Source of the DNA: Pycnococcus provasolii
Lineage: Eukaryota; Chlorophyta; Pseudoscourfieldiophyceae; Pseudoscourfieldiales; Pycnococcaceae
NCBI GenBank assembly: GCA_938743325.2
Contig: OW568876.1
Coordinates: 434,001-498,000 of the forward strand
Length of the DNA stretch: 64,000 nt
Reading direction: 5' to 3'
The notes beneath the pieces are model-generated. The model saw nothing but the letters and a program-made list of their open reading frames with translations. It was not told the origin of the DNA and made no database searches. Shown piece after piece: positions 51,701 to 62,486 of this stretch; within the stretch, counting starts at the first letter, position 1; each line of letters opens with the position of its first letter. The translations under genes and the position numbers were made by a program.

Positions 51701-54700
51701 ATGAAGAAGTCCCCACGGCTCGTCTCCACGTTAAGAAGTGCCATCTTGCTGTCCGTCACGTTGACGCTGACGTTGACGATGGGAGGCACGCTCACGACGA
51801 CGGCGACAATGGCGCACGCCTACTCGTTCTACGGGCTGGACTCGCCACCGCCGCCTCCGCCACCGCCGCCGCCGTCGCCGCCGCCGCCGCCGCCGAACGT
51901 CTACGTCGTCTCCAGCACGGTGACTCTGACCGGTTACACTGCGACGACGTTTAACGAGGCGGCCAACACGGCAGCCTTCAAGACCGGTGTCAAGAACCAA
52001 ATTGCAAGCGTTGTCACCATCGACAGCAACGCAGTGGTCATCAGCAGCGTTTCCAACGCGGCGCGAAGGCACCTCTTACAGAATTCAGCTGTTGTTGTGT
52101 ACAAAGTGGAGCTTGCAACGACGATTCAGGCGTCGAACGCCGTCGCGTTGCTTGGTGACGCCCAAAAGACAAACCTTAAAAACGCGCTTGTGGCTGCGGG
52201 AATGGCTGCGCTGACAAACATCATCGTCACCGTGGCACCCAACTCGGCTGCACCTCCTCCGCCGCCGCCACCACCACCTCCTTCTCCTCCACCTTCACCA
52301 CCTCCATCTCCACCTCCATCTCCTCCACCTTCACCACCTCCACCTTCACCACCTCCCAGCCCGCCGCCGCCGCCGCCGCCGCCGCCGCCGAGCCCGCCGA
52401 GCCCGCCGCCGCCACCACCACCACCACCACCTCCGCCGCCGCCTTTGCCGAGCCCGCCGCCGAGCCCGCCGCCGAGCCCGCCGCCGAGCCCGCCGCCGAG
52501 CCCGCCGCCAAGTCCGCCGCCGAGCCCGCCGCCGCCACCACCAGATGCTTGCATTGCGGTTGGAACGTGCAGCCCGCCGCCGCCCAGCCCGCCGCCCAGC
52601 CCGCCGCCGCCCAGCCCGCCGCCTAGTCCGCCGCCGCCCAGCCCGCCGAGCCCGCCACCGCCCAGCCCGCCGCCCAGTCCGCCGCCGCCGCCTCAGTCGC
52701 CGCCACCCAGCCCGCCGCCTAGCCCGCCGCCCAGCCCGCCGCCCCCGCCTTTCCCCACTTCGCCGCCAATTCCGCCGCTCAAGGATTCGCCGCCTCCTCC
52801 TCCAACGTCGTCTCCTCCAAGCCCGCCGCCTCCCATGGAGGTTTGTCCCCCTGGACGCGTTCGCAATACCGAGACGCAGCAGTGTGATGACATCGATGGG
52901 TGCAAGCTGGCGCCTTGCTTTCCCGGAGTCAAGTGCACGGACGTGCCAGCTCCACAGAATGGTCGCACGTGTGGCGCTTGCCCTGAGCTGATGAGCGGCG
53001 ACGGCGTTACGTGCAAGATATCTTCCAATTTTGCGGTGGCAGATCGAATCTCCAAAGTTGGCGCGGAAAAACTTTCGAGTGTGCTTCTGGACATTATCGC
53101 AAGGCGCATGAATGCCACGGAGGGTAGCAGCCAAACAACAACGCCACTCATTGCCGCGGCAAGCTCGTCCATTCAGCTTGGTGGTACGACCGTTGACACC
53201 TTCGTCTCCAACATGGCACGATTTGGCCTTGTGAAGGGCATTGCCAATGCCATCAGTCGCAGTCAGAGTGATGTGGTTATTGACAAAATTGAAAATGGCG
53301 GGATGGTTCCGGCTGGTGGCAATAGCGGTCGCCACCGCCGCCGCCGTGAAATGCTGCAGCAGATGCAACCGACGACACTCGTTGCATTTACGATTCTCAC
53401 GGATGACTCAGGCAAGGAGGACGCAGCAGATATCGCGAAAATGGATGAAAGCCCTCTCCTGCGACCCACGCCAACCAGCGAGTTGCTGGCAAACGAAATC
53501 AACAGCGCGATCAATAACAATGGTTTGGCGAGCAGCATATCATTCGCACTCAAAACCATTGTGTCGCCTCCGCCGCCAGTGGTGGGAAGCACTCCGGCGG
53601 AGCCGCTAGGACTTGAGGTGATGAAGTGGGCAGGTTGCGTCGCGGAGAAAGGGTCCTCACCGTCGTCGCAGACGCCGACGCCTTCTAACCCTTCGCCGCC
53701 ACCTCCGAATGCCGTTACTTTGAATCTGCCACCTCCGCCGAGTCCGCCGCCTAGAGCACCGCGTGGGTTCTTCGAGTACCCGAGCGCAAACGCGACTGAG
53801 GCGTGCGCGCTGGAAACAACGAACGATGCCGCGGAACGCTACGCTGATGTATCTGCCGTGCTTGTCGCGGTAGAGGCTGTGGAAAAGCAACGCCAAGTCA
53901 ACGAAAGCGCGCGGCGCTTCCCGCCGCCGCGGCTGCCGCCGCCGCCTTCGCCGCCGCCTTCGCCACCGCCTCCGGGTACGGGTACGACAGCCACAACCAC
54001 AAGCGCGGTGAAGACCACCACCACGACGCTTTCGAACAAAGTCCTTGGCACGTCGAAGGATTCGGATGATGGATTGAGTGCAGGTGCGGTGGCTGGCATT
54101 GCTATCGGCGTTTCTCTTGCGGTGCTGCTCGTCGTTGGTTTGGCTGGAACCTACATTCTCAAGCTGGGGCCGTTTTCCTCTGCGCAAGGTGCTGCCAGTC
54201 CTCCTCCACCTCTAACGCCATATATTGGCTCCGCCGCCGCGGCGGCTGGCTCGGCGGCACCGACACCCCCACAGTACCGTGGAACGGGAAGTCCCACAAT
54301 ATCGGAACTTCCGCATGAGCTCGACCCTTATGACATCCTTGAGATTGCGCCAGGAGCTTCCATGGAGGAGATTCATGAGCAATACGAGCGTCTCAGGGCG
54401 AAATACGAGGAGGCGAAATCTCAGGTTACGGCTTCGCTTTCGGGAGATGCCATGTCTGGCGATGAACGCGGCGAGGAGGTGACGAGTGGTAGTAGGGGGG
54501 CAGGAGGCTCCTCGCCTCGCGGCGGCGATCCGGAGGCTGCGGCCGCCGCCAGTGCCGCAATTGACGCGAAGATTGCTAAAATGGAGGAGGCGAAGAAGGC
54601 GCTCGACGACCCGCAGACACGAGGTGCCATTGCGCTGAAGCGTCTCGAGCAGGCGTACAGGGCTGCACGTGAGAACGTTGTCGCGACAACGGGAAGTGTG

Positions 54701-54853
54701 AGAACCAGTGGTGGACCTGAGGTTGAGGCTCTGGTATCGTACCCGAGCGTGGGGGGTGATGCGACGGCGCACCCGGTGACTGAGTCATATGTTGGTGTGC
54801 CGGGTGTGGTGAGAGAGCATCAACGTCAGCAGGGCAATTGTTTGATCATGTGA
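51701..54853 (+). CDS. Pro-rich (HRGP/pherophorin-like) receptor-type protein with EGF module, TM helix and J-like cytosolic domain
   Basis: Single-pass surface protein, 1050 residues from ATG 51701. A signal peptide (LLSVTLTLTLTMGGT region) is followed by a short Pro run, then an algal SEA-like domain at about 65-180 (VSSTVTLTGYTATTFNEAA...ALVAAGM). Residues 183-380 are an SP(n) extensin-like rod typical of chlorophyte wall glycoproteins. An EGF-like module follows at about 380-437 (CPPGRVRNTETQQCDDIDGC, PCFPGVKCTDV). A second folded region and short Pro runs lead to a TM helix at about 793-818 (VAGIAIGVSLAVLLVVGLAG). The cytosolic tail has a J-domain-like unit from about 871 (DPYDILEIAPGASMEEIHEQ, KALDDPQTRGAI) that lacks HPD. 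Probably links wall and cytoplasm; role inferred. Confidence 0.82.
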   Translation: MKKSPRLVSTLRSAILLSVTLTLTLTMGGTLTTTATMAHAYSFYGLDSPPPPPPPPPPSPPPPPPNVYVVSSTVTLTGYTATTFNEAANTAAFKTGVKNQIASVVTIDSNAVVISSVSNAARRHLLQNSAVVVYKVELATTIQASNAVALLGDAQKTNLKNALVAAGMAALTNIIVTVAPNSAAPPPPPPPPPPSPPPSPPPSPPPSPPPSPPPPSPPPSPPPPPPPPPPSPPSPPPPPPPPPPPPPPLPSPPPSPPPSPPPSPPPSPPPSPPPSPPPPPPDACIAVGTCSPPPPSPPPSPPPPSPPPSPPPPSPPSPPPPSPPPSPPPPPQSPPPSPPPSPPPSPPPPPFPTSPPIPPLKDSPPPPPTSSPPSPPPPMEVCPPGRVRNTETQQCDDIDGCKLAPCFPGVKCTDVPAPQNGRTCGACPELMSGDGVTCKISSNFAVADRISKVGAEKLSSVLLDIIARRMNATEGSSQTTTPLIAAASSSIQLGGTTVDTFVSNMARFGLVKGIANAISRSQSDVVIDKIENGGMVPAGGNSGRHRRRREMLQQMQPTTLVAFTILTDDSGKEDAADIAKMDESPLLRPTPTSELLANEINSAINNNGLASSISFALKTIVSPPPPVVGSTPAEPLGLEVMKWAGCVAEKGSSPSSQTPTPSNPSPPPPNAVTLNLPPPPSPPPRAPRGFFEYPSANATEACALETTNDAAERYADVSAVLVAVEAVEKQRQVNESARRFPPPRLPPPPSPPPSPPPPGTGTTATTTSAVKTTTTTLSNKVLGTSKDSDDGLSAGAVAGIAIGVSLAVLLVVGLAGTYILKLGPFSSAQGAASPPPPLTPYIGSAAAAAGSAAPTPPQYRGTGSPTISELPHELDPYDILEIAPGASMEEIHEQYERLRAKYEEAKSQVTASLSGDAMSGDERGEEVTSGSRGAGGSSPRGGDPEAAAAASAAIDAKIAKMEEAKKALDDPQTRGAIALKRLEQAYRAARENVVATTGSVRTSGGPEVEALVSYPSVGGDATAHPVTESYVGVPGVVREHQRQQGNCLIM

Positions 54854-55201
54854 TGAATCAAAAGAAGGGGGTAGCATTGTTATTTTTGATGGTGTGGCAG
54901 CATTGGAAAAAAGTAGGGGTGTTCTTGTTAAATCTTGAGAGTTCTAAGTTAAGCATCCTTTTTTTTAATTTGTAAGGGCCTCATCTTTTTTTCTTACCTT
55001 ATAATTACAGTAGTCTTAAGGTAACAACGTGCGATACGCGTTAATTTTTATAACAACATTCAAATATGTGACAACAGAAACATTCGTTGAAAGCATTCTC
55101 AATAAACCTTGTTTATTGAACAAGGTGGTCCATCCAACAATATTTCTGATACAAGTGCTCCGTACTATCGTACATATATCCAAGTTACAATCATCTGATA
55201 A
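54854..55201. other. Convergent intergenic, no gene seen
   Basis: AT-rich spacer between HRGP and SGNH stops. AATAAA is present at 55101-55106 on the + strand, a possible poly(A) signal. Confidence 0.4.
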
Positions 55202-57109
55202 TCAGTCAGCGAGCGTCGCTAGCCCTGAAGCAGCATCTTCACCCTCCGCAAATCGTGCAAATTTCGAGCCACTTCCCACACTTCCAACACGAATCTCCTC
55301 CTCCGTATGGTACCCTGGAGCAGGGCCAATGCTGATGCCAATTAGCTTGAACTTGTAGCCTGCATTCGGAGGACGCTCGCCACCGAGAACCTCCACGCGC
55401 ACGATGCACGACTTGCCTTGGCTGACGAGAAAGCCGTACGTGGCGGCATAACTGATGCGAACACCCTCCATTGCCACCTGAGCATGCGCATCGAGCTTAC
55501 TTTTCTGACATGTGCAGCCTGACACGCACGTCACCTTCGCCGCGCCCATGTTCTCGTACGAAGTTAAATAGGTGAATGTGAGATATGCATCGTCAGACAC
55601 CCTTCTTGTCGTGTCCAAACGAAGCTGAACGTATGCACCCGCGCTGCGCGCTACCAGCCCAGGCTTATTGCTATTGCGACCTCCGTCGGCATACGGCGTG
55701 TATTCGAAGCCGTCCGCCACGTCTATATTCGGATACACGCTGCGTCCCCTTGGCTGATCTTCGGGAGCGTGGCTGAAGAGGAAGCATCTGCGCATCTCCG
55801 CCGGCTGCGGAGGCTTCACGTCCGTCGGCGGTGGCTCATCCGCACAGCGCCAGCGCGCGTGCGAGGCGTCGAGCACTGTCAGCAGCGCAGTTGCCATGAG
55901 CTCCGCCCCGCATTGATTCGGATGCACGCCATCGTTTGCCAACTCCTCCACGAGCAGCGAGCGCGATCTGAGCGCATCCTCGACGTACGTGTACAGATCG
56001 ACGTTTGGAAGATCAAGGCGCTCCGCAAGTGCCGCGACCTGATCACGCTTCAGATGATCCGACTTGTACGTTGGCCACTGATCCGCCGGTCCCGCCGCAG
56101 GCTCCTCGAAGAGCATGGGGCACAACGCGTTGGGCGCCGCTGTCGCATCGCCCGGACACGTCCAGATAGCATCGCGTGAAGTGCTTACCATGTCTGGTTG
56201 AGCGTCCTGCGCGCACGCGCCGCACAAATGAGCGAAAGTTGCAAGCACAACGAGCGGCCGAGACGGTAGCGCCTGCAGACGGCTTGCTAGCGCAAGCAGA
56301 CTGCGTCCTCTGATCGAGTCCAACGACCCAGGTTCGGCAGTTACGCCAAACTCCAGGAAATAGAGGTCGACGGTGTCCATATCTGGAAGTGTCAAGTCAA
56401 GAAGGCAGTGCTCGAAAGCGCGTGGTCCCGTAGCAGGCTGGCCGAGGTTGTACAGCGTGTGACTTCCGTTGCCACTTCGTGGTGGAAATCGAGCGGAAAG
56501 ACCGTCGACCACTTTGCGTGCCCAGCCCAAGCCTCTCTCTGGCTTGTTTCCTTCGACGACGCGCGCGCCGCATACGTGCGGAAACTTCTCAGCAAGGTGA
56601 GGCAGCGCGCGCGTGCACCCCGAGTCAGCGGCGACGCTCGAGCCGAGAACGGCGGCTGTGATCTCCTCCCCATTGCTCAGCTTGTGCCACAGCGACGCGC
56701 TGTTGTCAAGCGCGCCAACGCGCAAACCCTTGACCACCGCATTCGCATCGCCGTCTTTGCACACCAGCTTCTCGAGCTCGCGTGCCGACGCGACGGCCAG
56801 CGTCGCCACGGACGTTGCATCGCAGGCTTGCGCATCCACCTGACCGTGGCGGCGCGAATCACCTTGACTTGTCTCGACTCTTGTCTTGACTTGTGCCGTG
56901 CGCTCGTGGCGCGCGGATCTGGTTCGCTGTGGTAGGAGCGTGCTCGCGTAAGACACGCGCAACAAACCAAGCCAGACGACGATTACAAAAGGCAAAACAG
57001 ATACCCGACAGATACAGACGACCCTACCTTTACTAGAGCCCAAAGAATAATGAGACCCAATCATGAGCCCAATAATGGATATGCCTGCGCGACATCCGAA
57101 AACCGGCAT
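55202..57109 (-). CDS. Membrane-anchored SGNH/GDSL-type hydrolase
   Basis: Predicted esterase or acyl-hydrolase of 635 residues from ATG 57109. A hydrophobic segment (VSVLPFVIVVWLGLL, about 37-51) acts as signal anchor. The SGNH core begins at ITAAVLGSSVAADSGC, where GSS takes the place of the GDS nucleophile block; LYNLGQPATGP may supply the Gly/Asn block; DGVHPNQCGAELMA carries the Asp-His pair of block V. After the hydrolase, a C-terminal beta-rich module of ~190 residues (YVQLRLDTTRRVSDDAYLTF, VTCVSGCTCQKSK) resembles extracellular domains attached to algal and plant SGNH proteins. Substrate is unknown; a wall polysaccharide or glycoprotein is plausible. Adjacent to the HRGP surface protein, tail to tail. 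Confidence 0.72.
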   Translation of the reverse strand: MPVFGCRAGISIIGLMIGSHYSLGSSKGRVVCICRVSVLPFVIVVWLGLLRVSYASTLLPQRTRSARHERTAQVKTRVETSQGDSRRHGQVDAQACDATSVATLAVASARELEKLVCKDGDANAVVKGLRVGALDNSASLWHKLSNGEEITAAVLGSSVAADSGCTRALPHLAEKFPHVCGARVVEGNKPERGLGWARKVVDGLSARFPPRSGNGSHTLYNLGQPATGPRAFEHCLLDLTLPDMDTVDLYFLEFGVTAEPGSLDSIRGRSLLALASRLQALPSRPLVVLATFAHLCGACAQDAQPDMVSTSRDAIWTCPGDATAAPNALCPMLFEEPAAGPADQWPTYKSDHLKRDQVAALAERLDLPNVDLYTYVEDALRSRSLLVEELANDGVHPNQCGAELMATALLTVLDASHARWRCADEPPPTDVKPPQPAEMRRCFLFSHAPEDQPRGRSVYPNIDVADGFEYTPYADGGRNSNKPGLVARSAGAYVQLRLDTTRRVSDDAYLTFTYLTSYENMGAAKVTCVSGCTCQKSKLDAHAQVAMEGVRISYAATYGFLVSQGKSCIVRVEVLGGERPPNAGYKFKLIGISIGPAPGYHTEEEIRVGSVGSGSKFARFAEGEDAASGLATLAD

Positions 57110-57169
57110 GCATGTAATGGGTCCCAGTTGATGGCCGCCGGTCCCTTAAAGTTAACGGTCTATTCTATG

Positions 57170-57268
57170 CAAGTACCCTCAAATACACTCAAGCACCCTC
57201 ACATACCTCAAGTACCCTCAAGTACCCTCAAGTACAGTACAGGTCTCAAGTATCCTCAAGTACCCTAA
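57170..57268. repeat. CAAGTACCCT minisatellite
   Basis: About nine imperfect 10-bp units (CAAGTACCCT, CAAATACACT, CAAGCACCCT) just upstream of the SGNH hydrolase start, ending in CCCTAACCCCGAAC, again a C-rich/telomere-like word. Confidence 0.8.
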
Positions 57269-57529
57269 CCCCGAACAGAGTTTCCTCCTTCGATTCACCC
57301 CCCCCTGTCACACTTACCCTTTCACCGTCACCACAGAACGATCAGCACGGCACGCACGACGGACTTTTTATGTCTCCTCGCGACCTGCCGCCATGATCGA
57401 CACCCACCCTCATTCCCTGCCGTCCGTGCCTTCTCATCGCCGTTCATCTGACTTCACCGCTGCCACACTCAACATTCGCCACCACTCGTCCTCAAACGCA
57501 CCTCCCCTCCACACCTGTGAGGTGAACCC

Positions 57530-57739
57530 CTAAACGGGATCCGGTTGAGCTGTAAATGGAGGTGGGAGCTTCGGTAGCGGTGTAGGGAACCGTTCTTGAG
57601 GAGGAGGAGAAGGTGGTGGAGCATGTCTTACAAATGAAGGTGGAGGAAAAGCATTGTTAGGCGGTTGCTCTTCATTACCATTATTTTCATTGAAGCTTGA
57701 CGGCGGCTGTGATCCACCATTGTTTCCTCCATGGTCGGG
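57530..57739 (-). other. Orphan Pro/Asn-rich coding tail abutting the LTR-like end
   Basis: On the minus strand a frame ends with TAG at 57530-57532 and reads about 69 residues of coherent Asn/Pro/Gly-rich protein (GGNNGGSQPPSSFNENNGN, then PPPSPPPQERFPTPLP). No start lies within; it runs up to the presumed LTR terminus at 57740. It may be the end of a host gene split by the insertion, or part of another element. Confidence 0.3.
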
Positions 57740-58783
57740 TGTTGGAAACCACCGGCCAATACGTGGAGGGAGAGGACCACGGAGTGTTATAAGCTTAAAG
57801 GTAACTTAAGGTCGTCAGTGTTACACGAGATAACACTTAACAACAATAATAAACTCCGTACGTGGTTGTTTCCACCACGGAAACATGAACTTGATCGTCA
57901 TTCAGCTGAGAGGGGCGAATCGATTGGGGGTTTGTTTTGGTGAAACCCCCACTGGAGATTTGGTTTGTTTGGTTTTACGTCTTGACTTTTTCAGGACGTG
58001 GTGTATTTATAGTGGGTGACTGACAGCCCACTATAATCCCCCCCTTTGGAATAAACAACTCAAGACGTTTTCCATTGATGTAAAGATAGCGATCGTGTGA
58101 TCACGATCGCTCGACGCGCTTTGCTGCTGGCGCGCTGGCGGCGCGCTTCTTCTTTTCTTTACACTTGTAACTCATTCTTGACTTTTTACTTACTTTCACT
58201 CGACCACAACGTATGGCGTCTGAAGGTGATACCGGTGCCGGGGGCACACACCAAGAACACACACCACAACCTACAGGCAGTGGCTCGTTCCGTCATGGAA
58301 CCGGGTCCGCTGGTGAACAGCGCCCGGAACAACCACTGCTCAACGACGAGGAGCGCGAAGATCTAGTCGTCATCGCGCAAAACTCGCCGCTGGCGTCGCA
58401 GCGACTCAGCGCACGACGCGCACTGCTGGATGATGCGACACTACGCCATCAGCAGATGGAGGAGACAACGACAGCAACAGCGTCATCCCCAGGGATGCGT
58501 GTACTTGTCGCGAGGGCTCGGCGTGAACGCGACATGGCGCAGCAGGCTTTGGACAACGAACAAACAACAGCAGCTACGCCATCATCATCATTCCATTCAC
58601 AGGGATCGGAGTCGCCAACGCCGACACCACCACTACAACAAGTAGACCCAGATGCAACGACGATCGTCCTAACAAACAATCGCTTTGCGTTGCTGTCAGA
58701 TGATGCAGCGACAAATGGAAACAACAACAATGAGCCTCAACAACAACCCGGAATTCGACAACCCGTCCAAAATACCGTTGCTA

Positions 58784-58815
<32 letters not shown>

Positions 58816-59720
58816 CCTACGTGGAACGCACCACAACGTGGTATGCCAACAACAGCAGTAGGAGCACAACCGTTCGAAGGAGGAGCACAACCGTTCGAAG
58901 GAGGAGCACAACAATCAAGCGGAACAATGCCAATGCCCTGGCGAGCAGGAGTGGAACCTCCACTCGGCCACTACGGAGCGCCTGCTGTACATCCCCAAGC
59001 GATGCCAGGACAACCGCAAATTCCATCAGGTTTGCTGCTACCGCCGATGCCACCTCAAGTACCACAACAGCCGACGATACCACAGAGTATGCCACCAGGA
59101 GCGACGCTGCTACTGCAACAACAGACAATGTCGCACCCGTCTGGCGCCGGCATTCCGACGACAGCTGGGTATGCACAAAAATTCGAAAATGCGGGGGCCC
59201 AATGGGAAGCAGGAGGAGTCTCGGGAAGCATACCGCCGCTCGGAGGTGGAATCCCTCCCTTGGCACCCGGACAAAACCCCAATTGGCAAATGAATGGACA
59301 ACCCGGACCTGCCGGACAGCTACTTCAAACATGGCAACAACAGAACAACATTCCGCACTATCGATGTGACAAGCCGCAATTCACGGGCAATCCACACGAT
59401 TATGCGGAATATAGGGTCATGCTTGTCCCCCGAGGGAAAAAGGGAAATTAGCTTTTATTCTTGTTGTTTTGTTCTTGTAACGAAACGACGAGCCTTAACC
59501 TTAAGCGTTTCTTTCATTCATTCTTCTGTCTATTCTTTACCTTCTCTTTCGTACCCCACACACAGTGACGTATCCGCCTGACCGCCATGGATCCAGTAAG
59601 TTCCTGCCAGGCATGGGGAAATGGAGATGTTGACCGCGACGACAACCTCCTTCCTACCAACGATCCGTTCTTCGTTGGGCGCCACCACCTGTAATTACAC
59701 ATCTCGTGTAAGACTAAGGT
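57740..59720 (+). mobile_element. LTR-retroelement-like fossil with gag-like ORF
   Basis: Starts TGTTGGAAACCACCGGCC (shared with 41385). The first ~470 bp look LTR-like: a TATTTATAG box near 58010, an AATAAA at about 58051 and TG at the start. A frame from ATG 58213 to 59451 (412 residues) follows: Gln-rich, with two EGGAQPFEGGAQ units, ending CDKPQFTGNPHDYAEYRVM, wording found in gag proteins of LTR elements. No reverse transcriptase, integrase or protease motif and no clear 3' LTR are seen within the window, so it looks incomplete. Family assignment (copia-like by TGTTGG terminus) is tentative; age unknown. Confidence 0.45.
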
Positions 59721-60530
59721 TAGTTGGAGTTATTATTACTTCTTTCCATATCGTCGCACAACAGTCGTACTGTACCCAATCCAAAGGACGGGAATAGGCC
59801 GAGCCGCAGAGGGGTTCCCGATAGACTCCTTCTTACCCGTAGGAAGTAGTTGAGTCGTTGAGAGAATAGGGGCCAGAATAGCCCTGTTCTGTTCCTTCCC
59901 CAAATCACCCCAGTTTCTCCACTTTTAAGTTTTACGTCCCGTCATTCCCTTCCCTTCTTGCCTCCTCCCCAGGGGTTCTTTTTTCCGCCGCCGTTTTCCT
60001 CCGGGGTTTTGTTGCTTCACATAAAAGAATCTTTGGGAGAGGAATCCTCTCCTCCTTCATCACTCCCAAACGCACATGTGATATGATGATGGCTTCGTGT
60101 TTGCTTCGTCCTCTGCTAAGCGAGCCTGTTGGCTCCATCTCGCAGGGGTGCTCGCGGCAACACAACAATTATCCAGCAACAATTATCCGGTAGCTGCTGT
60201 GCTGGCTTCCTGACTGGGTCACGTGTTTGTGTGTTGTGTTTTCCCTAGTCGGAGAGCTGTTGCTTGTCTGTCCTCGAGGGTGTTTGTGTTTCTTTTAGCT
60301 TTTAGCTTTTAGTAGTTAGTGGAGTACTGCTTTTTGCTTTTAGTAGCACCTAACCCTTACCTGCATCTAATCTACTACGGTAAACGTTTCATTTTGTCAG
60401 TCATACCCTTAAGCAGTCGGAACATTCCTGGCGAGCTGGACTTCGTGAGAGTCTTGTTGGCAACAACAGAACAGAACAGAACAGAACAACAAGAACAGAA
60501 CAAGAACACTCATAAGCGGCAGTCTGATCG
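59721..60530. other. Intergenic, no gene seen
   Basis: Upstream region of the hydrolase gene. GAACA pentamers at 60468-60510 (ACAGAACAGAACAGAACAG) lie just before the start. No coding sequence supported. Confidence 0.45.
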
Positions 60531-62486
60531 ATGGCGCGACTTTATGGTCAGTCTATGTGGTGGTTCTTGAAGATACCTCTGTTGGTCACAATACTCGTTG
60601 TTAGGCTGGCGCAGCTGTGCTCGCCTGCCGAGACGTACCTGCTCGAGAGGTTGCAAATCATGCACCTCGCCGCGAATGAGCCGCCTCCTCCCGCTGACTT
60701 CAACGACGCCGTCCGCGTGCGTTCGCCGTTCGCCTCGGAGGATGGCGGGAACAACGCGTCGTTCGTTGAGGTGACGCTCTGCACATCCACCGACCCGGCA
60801 GCTTGCCCAGACTTCGCCGTGCTTGTACCGAAAACAAGGGATTCCTCCCTCGCACAGCGGCGCCGACTTCCTCTCATCTCGTTGGTGTACCCGCTCTTCG
60901 GCATGGACGCTGGAACGTGGGCGCGCGTCAAGGACTCAGCCACGCTCACGCACCTCGCAAGCCACGGGTTTGCCGTGGCGTATAGCCTGCACCACGCCAC
61001 GAGCGGCGTTCGTGCTTGCGCCAACTGCCACGGCATCGAGGCGTACCTGATGCATGCCGCTCATCCTGTCATGGGACTTCACGCGGTGCTCGCCGCAGCC
61101 TACCCCGACCTCTCGGGTCAAGCCTTTTCGGCGAATGCGAAGATGAAGACGCCGACGACGTCAACGTTTCGCTTGCCCGGAAGAAGAAAGAAGGCTGGGC
61201 GCGACGTGCCACCCTTCCCGGACAGCCGCGTGCAAACGATTCCGTACGACGCATCGGGAGTGGCGGCGGCGGATGCACTTCGCGGGCGTGTCGACGCGCA
61301 TCGAATGGCAATCAGCGGATTCTCCGTGGGCGGTGCGGTGGCTGCTAGCGTCGCGCGCACGTGCGCGGTGCAGGGCGAGGCGACTTGCGGTCAGGTGCGG
61401 TTTCGCAGCTTCGCGGCGCTCGCGCCAACGCCAGGCTTGCCGATTGAGCAGGGTGGTGTGGGCACGCGCGAGTCGATGTCCAACCTCACCGGCGCGCCCG
61501 GGCTGTCGGGTCTCATCGTCGCGGGCGAGAATGACCGCATGGGAGCAACCACGGACGGGGTGGACTTTCTCTACGAGCGGATGACGGACTCGCCGCGCGT
61601 CAGCGTGCTGATTCGTAACGCGAGCCATTGCTTCGTTGCCGCGCCGCCGTCGATCGAGTGCGGCGTGAATCCCGTGGAGACGACGCGCGACGCCTTCTCG
61701 CTGCCACCGCTGCCGAATCCTTACTTCAATAAGCAAATCGCGACGGCGCGCATGCTTCTCGCTCAATTCTTCACAGCCTCTTTGGGCGATGCACGCGACC
61801 CCAACGTTGCGGCGGCGGCGGCTGACATTTGGAGCGAGGATGGCACGATGAGCCGTGCAGCTAAGGCTACGCCGTGGCACCCTCTGAGCGCGGACGTTCT
61901 GGCGCTGGGACGCATGCGGCGAGATCCGGAGATGACTCTCCAGACGAGTAGTAGTGTCATCTCTGGTGGGCAACAACAGTGCGTGGACATGACGCTTTCC
62001 GTTCCCACAGAACAGCTCGCGGTGGATGAAGATGGACGTCAAAGCGAGTGGCGTGTTGGGCTGGCGGATGGTGGGATCCAGGAGGATGGTGAGATGGAGG
62101 GTGGTGGAACTCCGAGACGAGGTCTTCTGCAGTACGATCGATGGGTTGCTGGAGGAGGAGGAGGAGGAGGAGGAGGAGGAGGAGGAGGAGGGCAACAAGG
62201 GCAACAAGGGCAACAAGGGCAAGAGCAGCAGCAACAACAACAACAACAAGAGCAGCAGTCATATTTTCCCGTCGTCACGCCGGATGCGCCACTTCGCTTG
62301 ACCAACGCTGACTTTGTTCGCAACCAGGCTTCGTTCCGCGCTTGCGCTGTTGCTCCATCAAAAGCTGCACGCCGAGCAAAAGCTGCACGCGTCACGGTGG
62401 CAAAGGTGACATCGCCGACGGGACCCGGGTCGGAGGAAAGCGCCGCCGTGGTGGAGGCGTTGATAAGTAAGGTGATATGGTTGTAA
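60531..62486 (+). CDS. Alpha/beta hydrolase with signal anchor, lipase/esterase-like
   Basis: Serine hydrolase of 651 residues from ATG 60531. A signal anchor (FLKIPLLVTILVVRLAQL) places it in the secretory path or at a membrane. The fold shows PLISLVYPLFGMDAGTW (oxyanion strand), a nucleophile elbow ISGFSVGGAVAA (G-x-S-x-G), the acid in IVAGENDRMG and the catalytic His in IRNASHCFVA. The overall order resembles the chlorophyllase/dienelactone-hydrolase group of plants. Around residues 545-580 the C-terminal part carries poly-Gly (from GGA triplets), GQQ repeats and poly-Gln, then an unrecognised end. Substrate unknown. The recurrent 3' element follows 71 bp after the stop. Confidence 0.78.
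   Translation: MARLYGQSMWWFLKIPLLVTILVVRLAQLCSPAETYLLERLQIMHLAANEPPPPADFNDAVRVRSPFASEDGGNNASFVEVTLCTSTDPAACPDFAVLVPKTRDSSLAQRRRLPLISLVYPLFGMDAGTWARVKDSATLTHLASHGFAVAYSLHHATSGVRACANCHGIEAYLMHAAHPVMGLHAVLAAAYPDLSGQAFSANAKMKTPTTSTFRLPGRRKKAGRDVPPFPDSRVQTIPYDASGVAAADALRGRVDAHRMAISGFSVGGAVAASVARTCAVQGEATCGQVRFRSFAALAPTPGLPIEQGGVGTRESMSNLTGAPGLSGLIVAGENDRMGATTDGVDFLYERMTDSPRVSVLIRNASHCFVAAPPSIECGVNPVETTRDAFSLPPLPNPYFNKQIATARMLLAQFFTASLGDARDPNVAAAAADIWSEDGTMSRAAKATPWHPLSADVLALGRMRRDPEMTLQTSSSVISGGQQQCVDMTLSVPTEQLAVDEDGRQSEWRVGLADGGIQEDGEMEGGGTPRRGLLQYDRWVAGGGGGGGGGGGGGGQQGQQGQQGQEQQQQQQQQEQQSYFPVVTPDAPLRLTNADFVRNQASFRACAVAPSKAARRAKAARVTVAKVTSPTGPGSEESAAVVEALISKVIWL

Noticed and set aside
52126-53368. 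Gly-rich and Arg-rich frames antisense to the HRGP gene
   Set aside because: Mechanical complement of Pro codons (CCN gives GGN); no independent signals.
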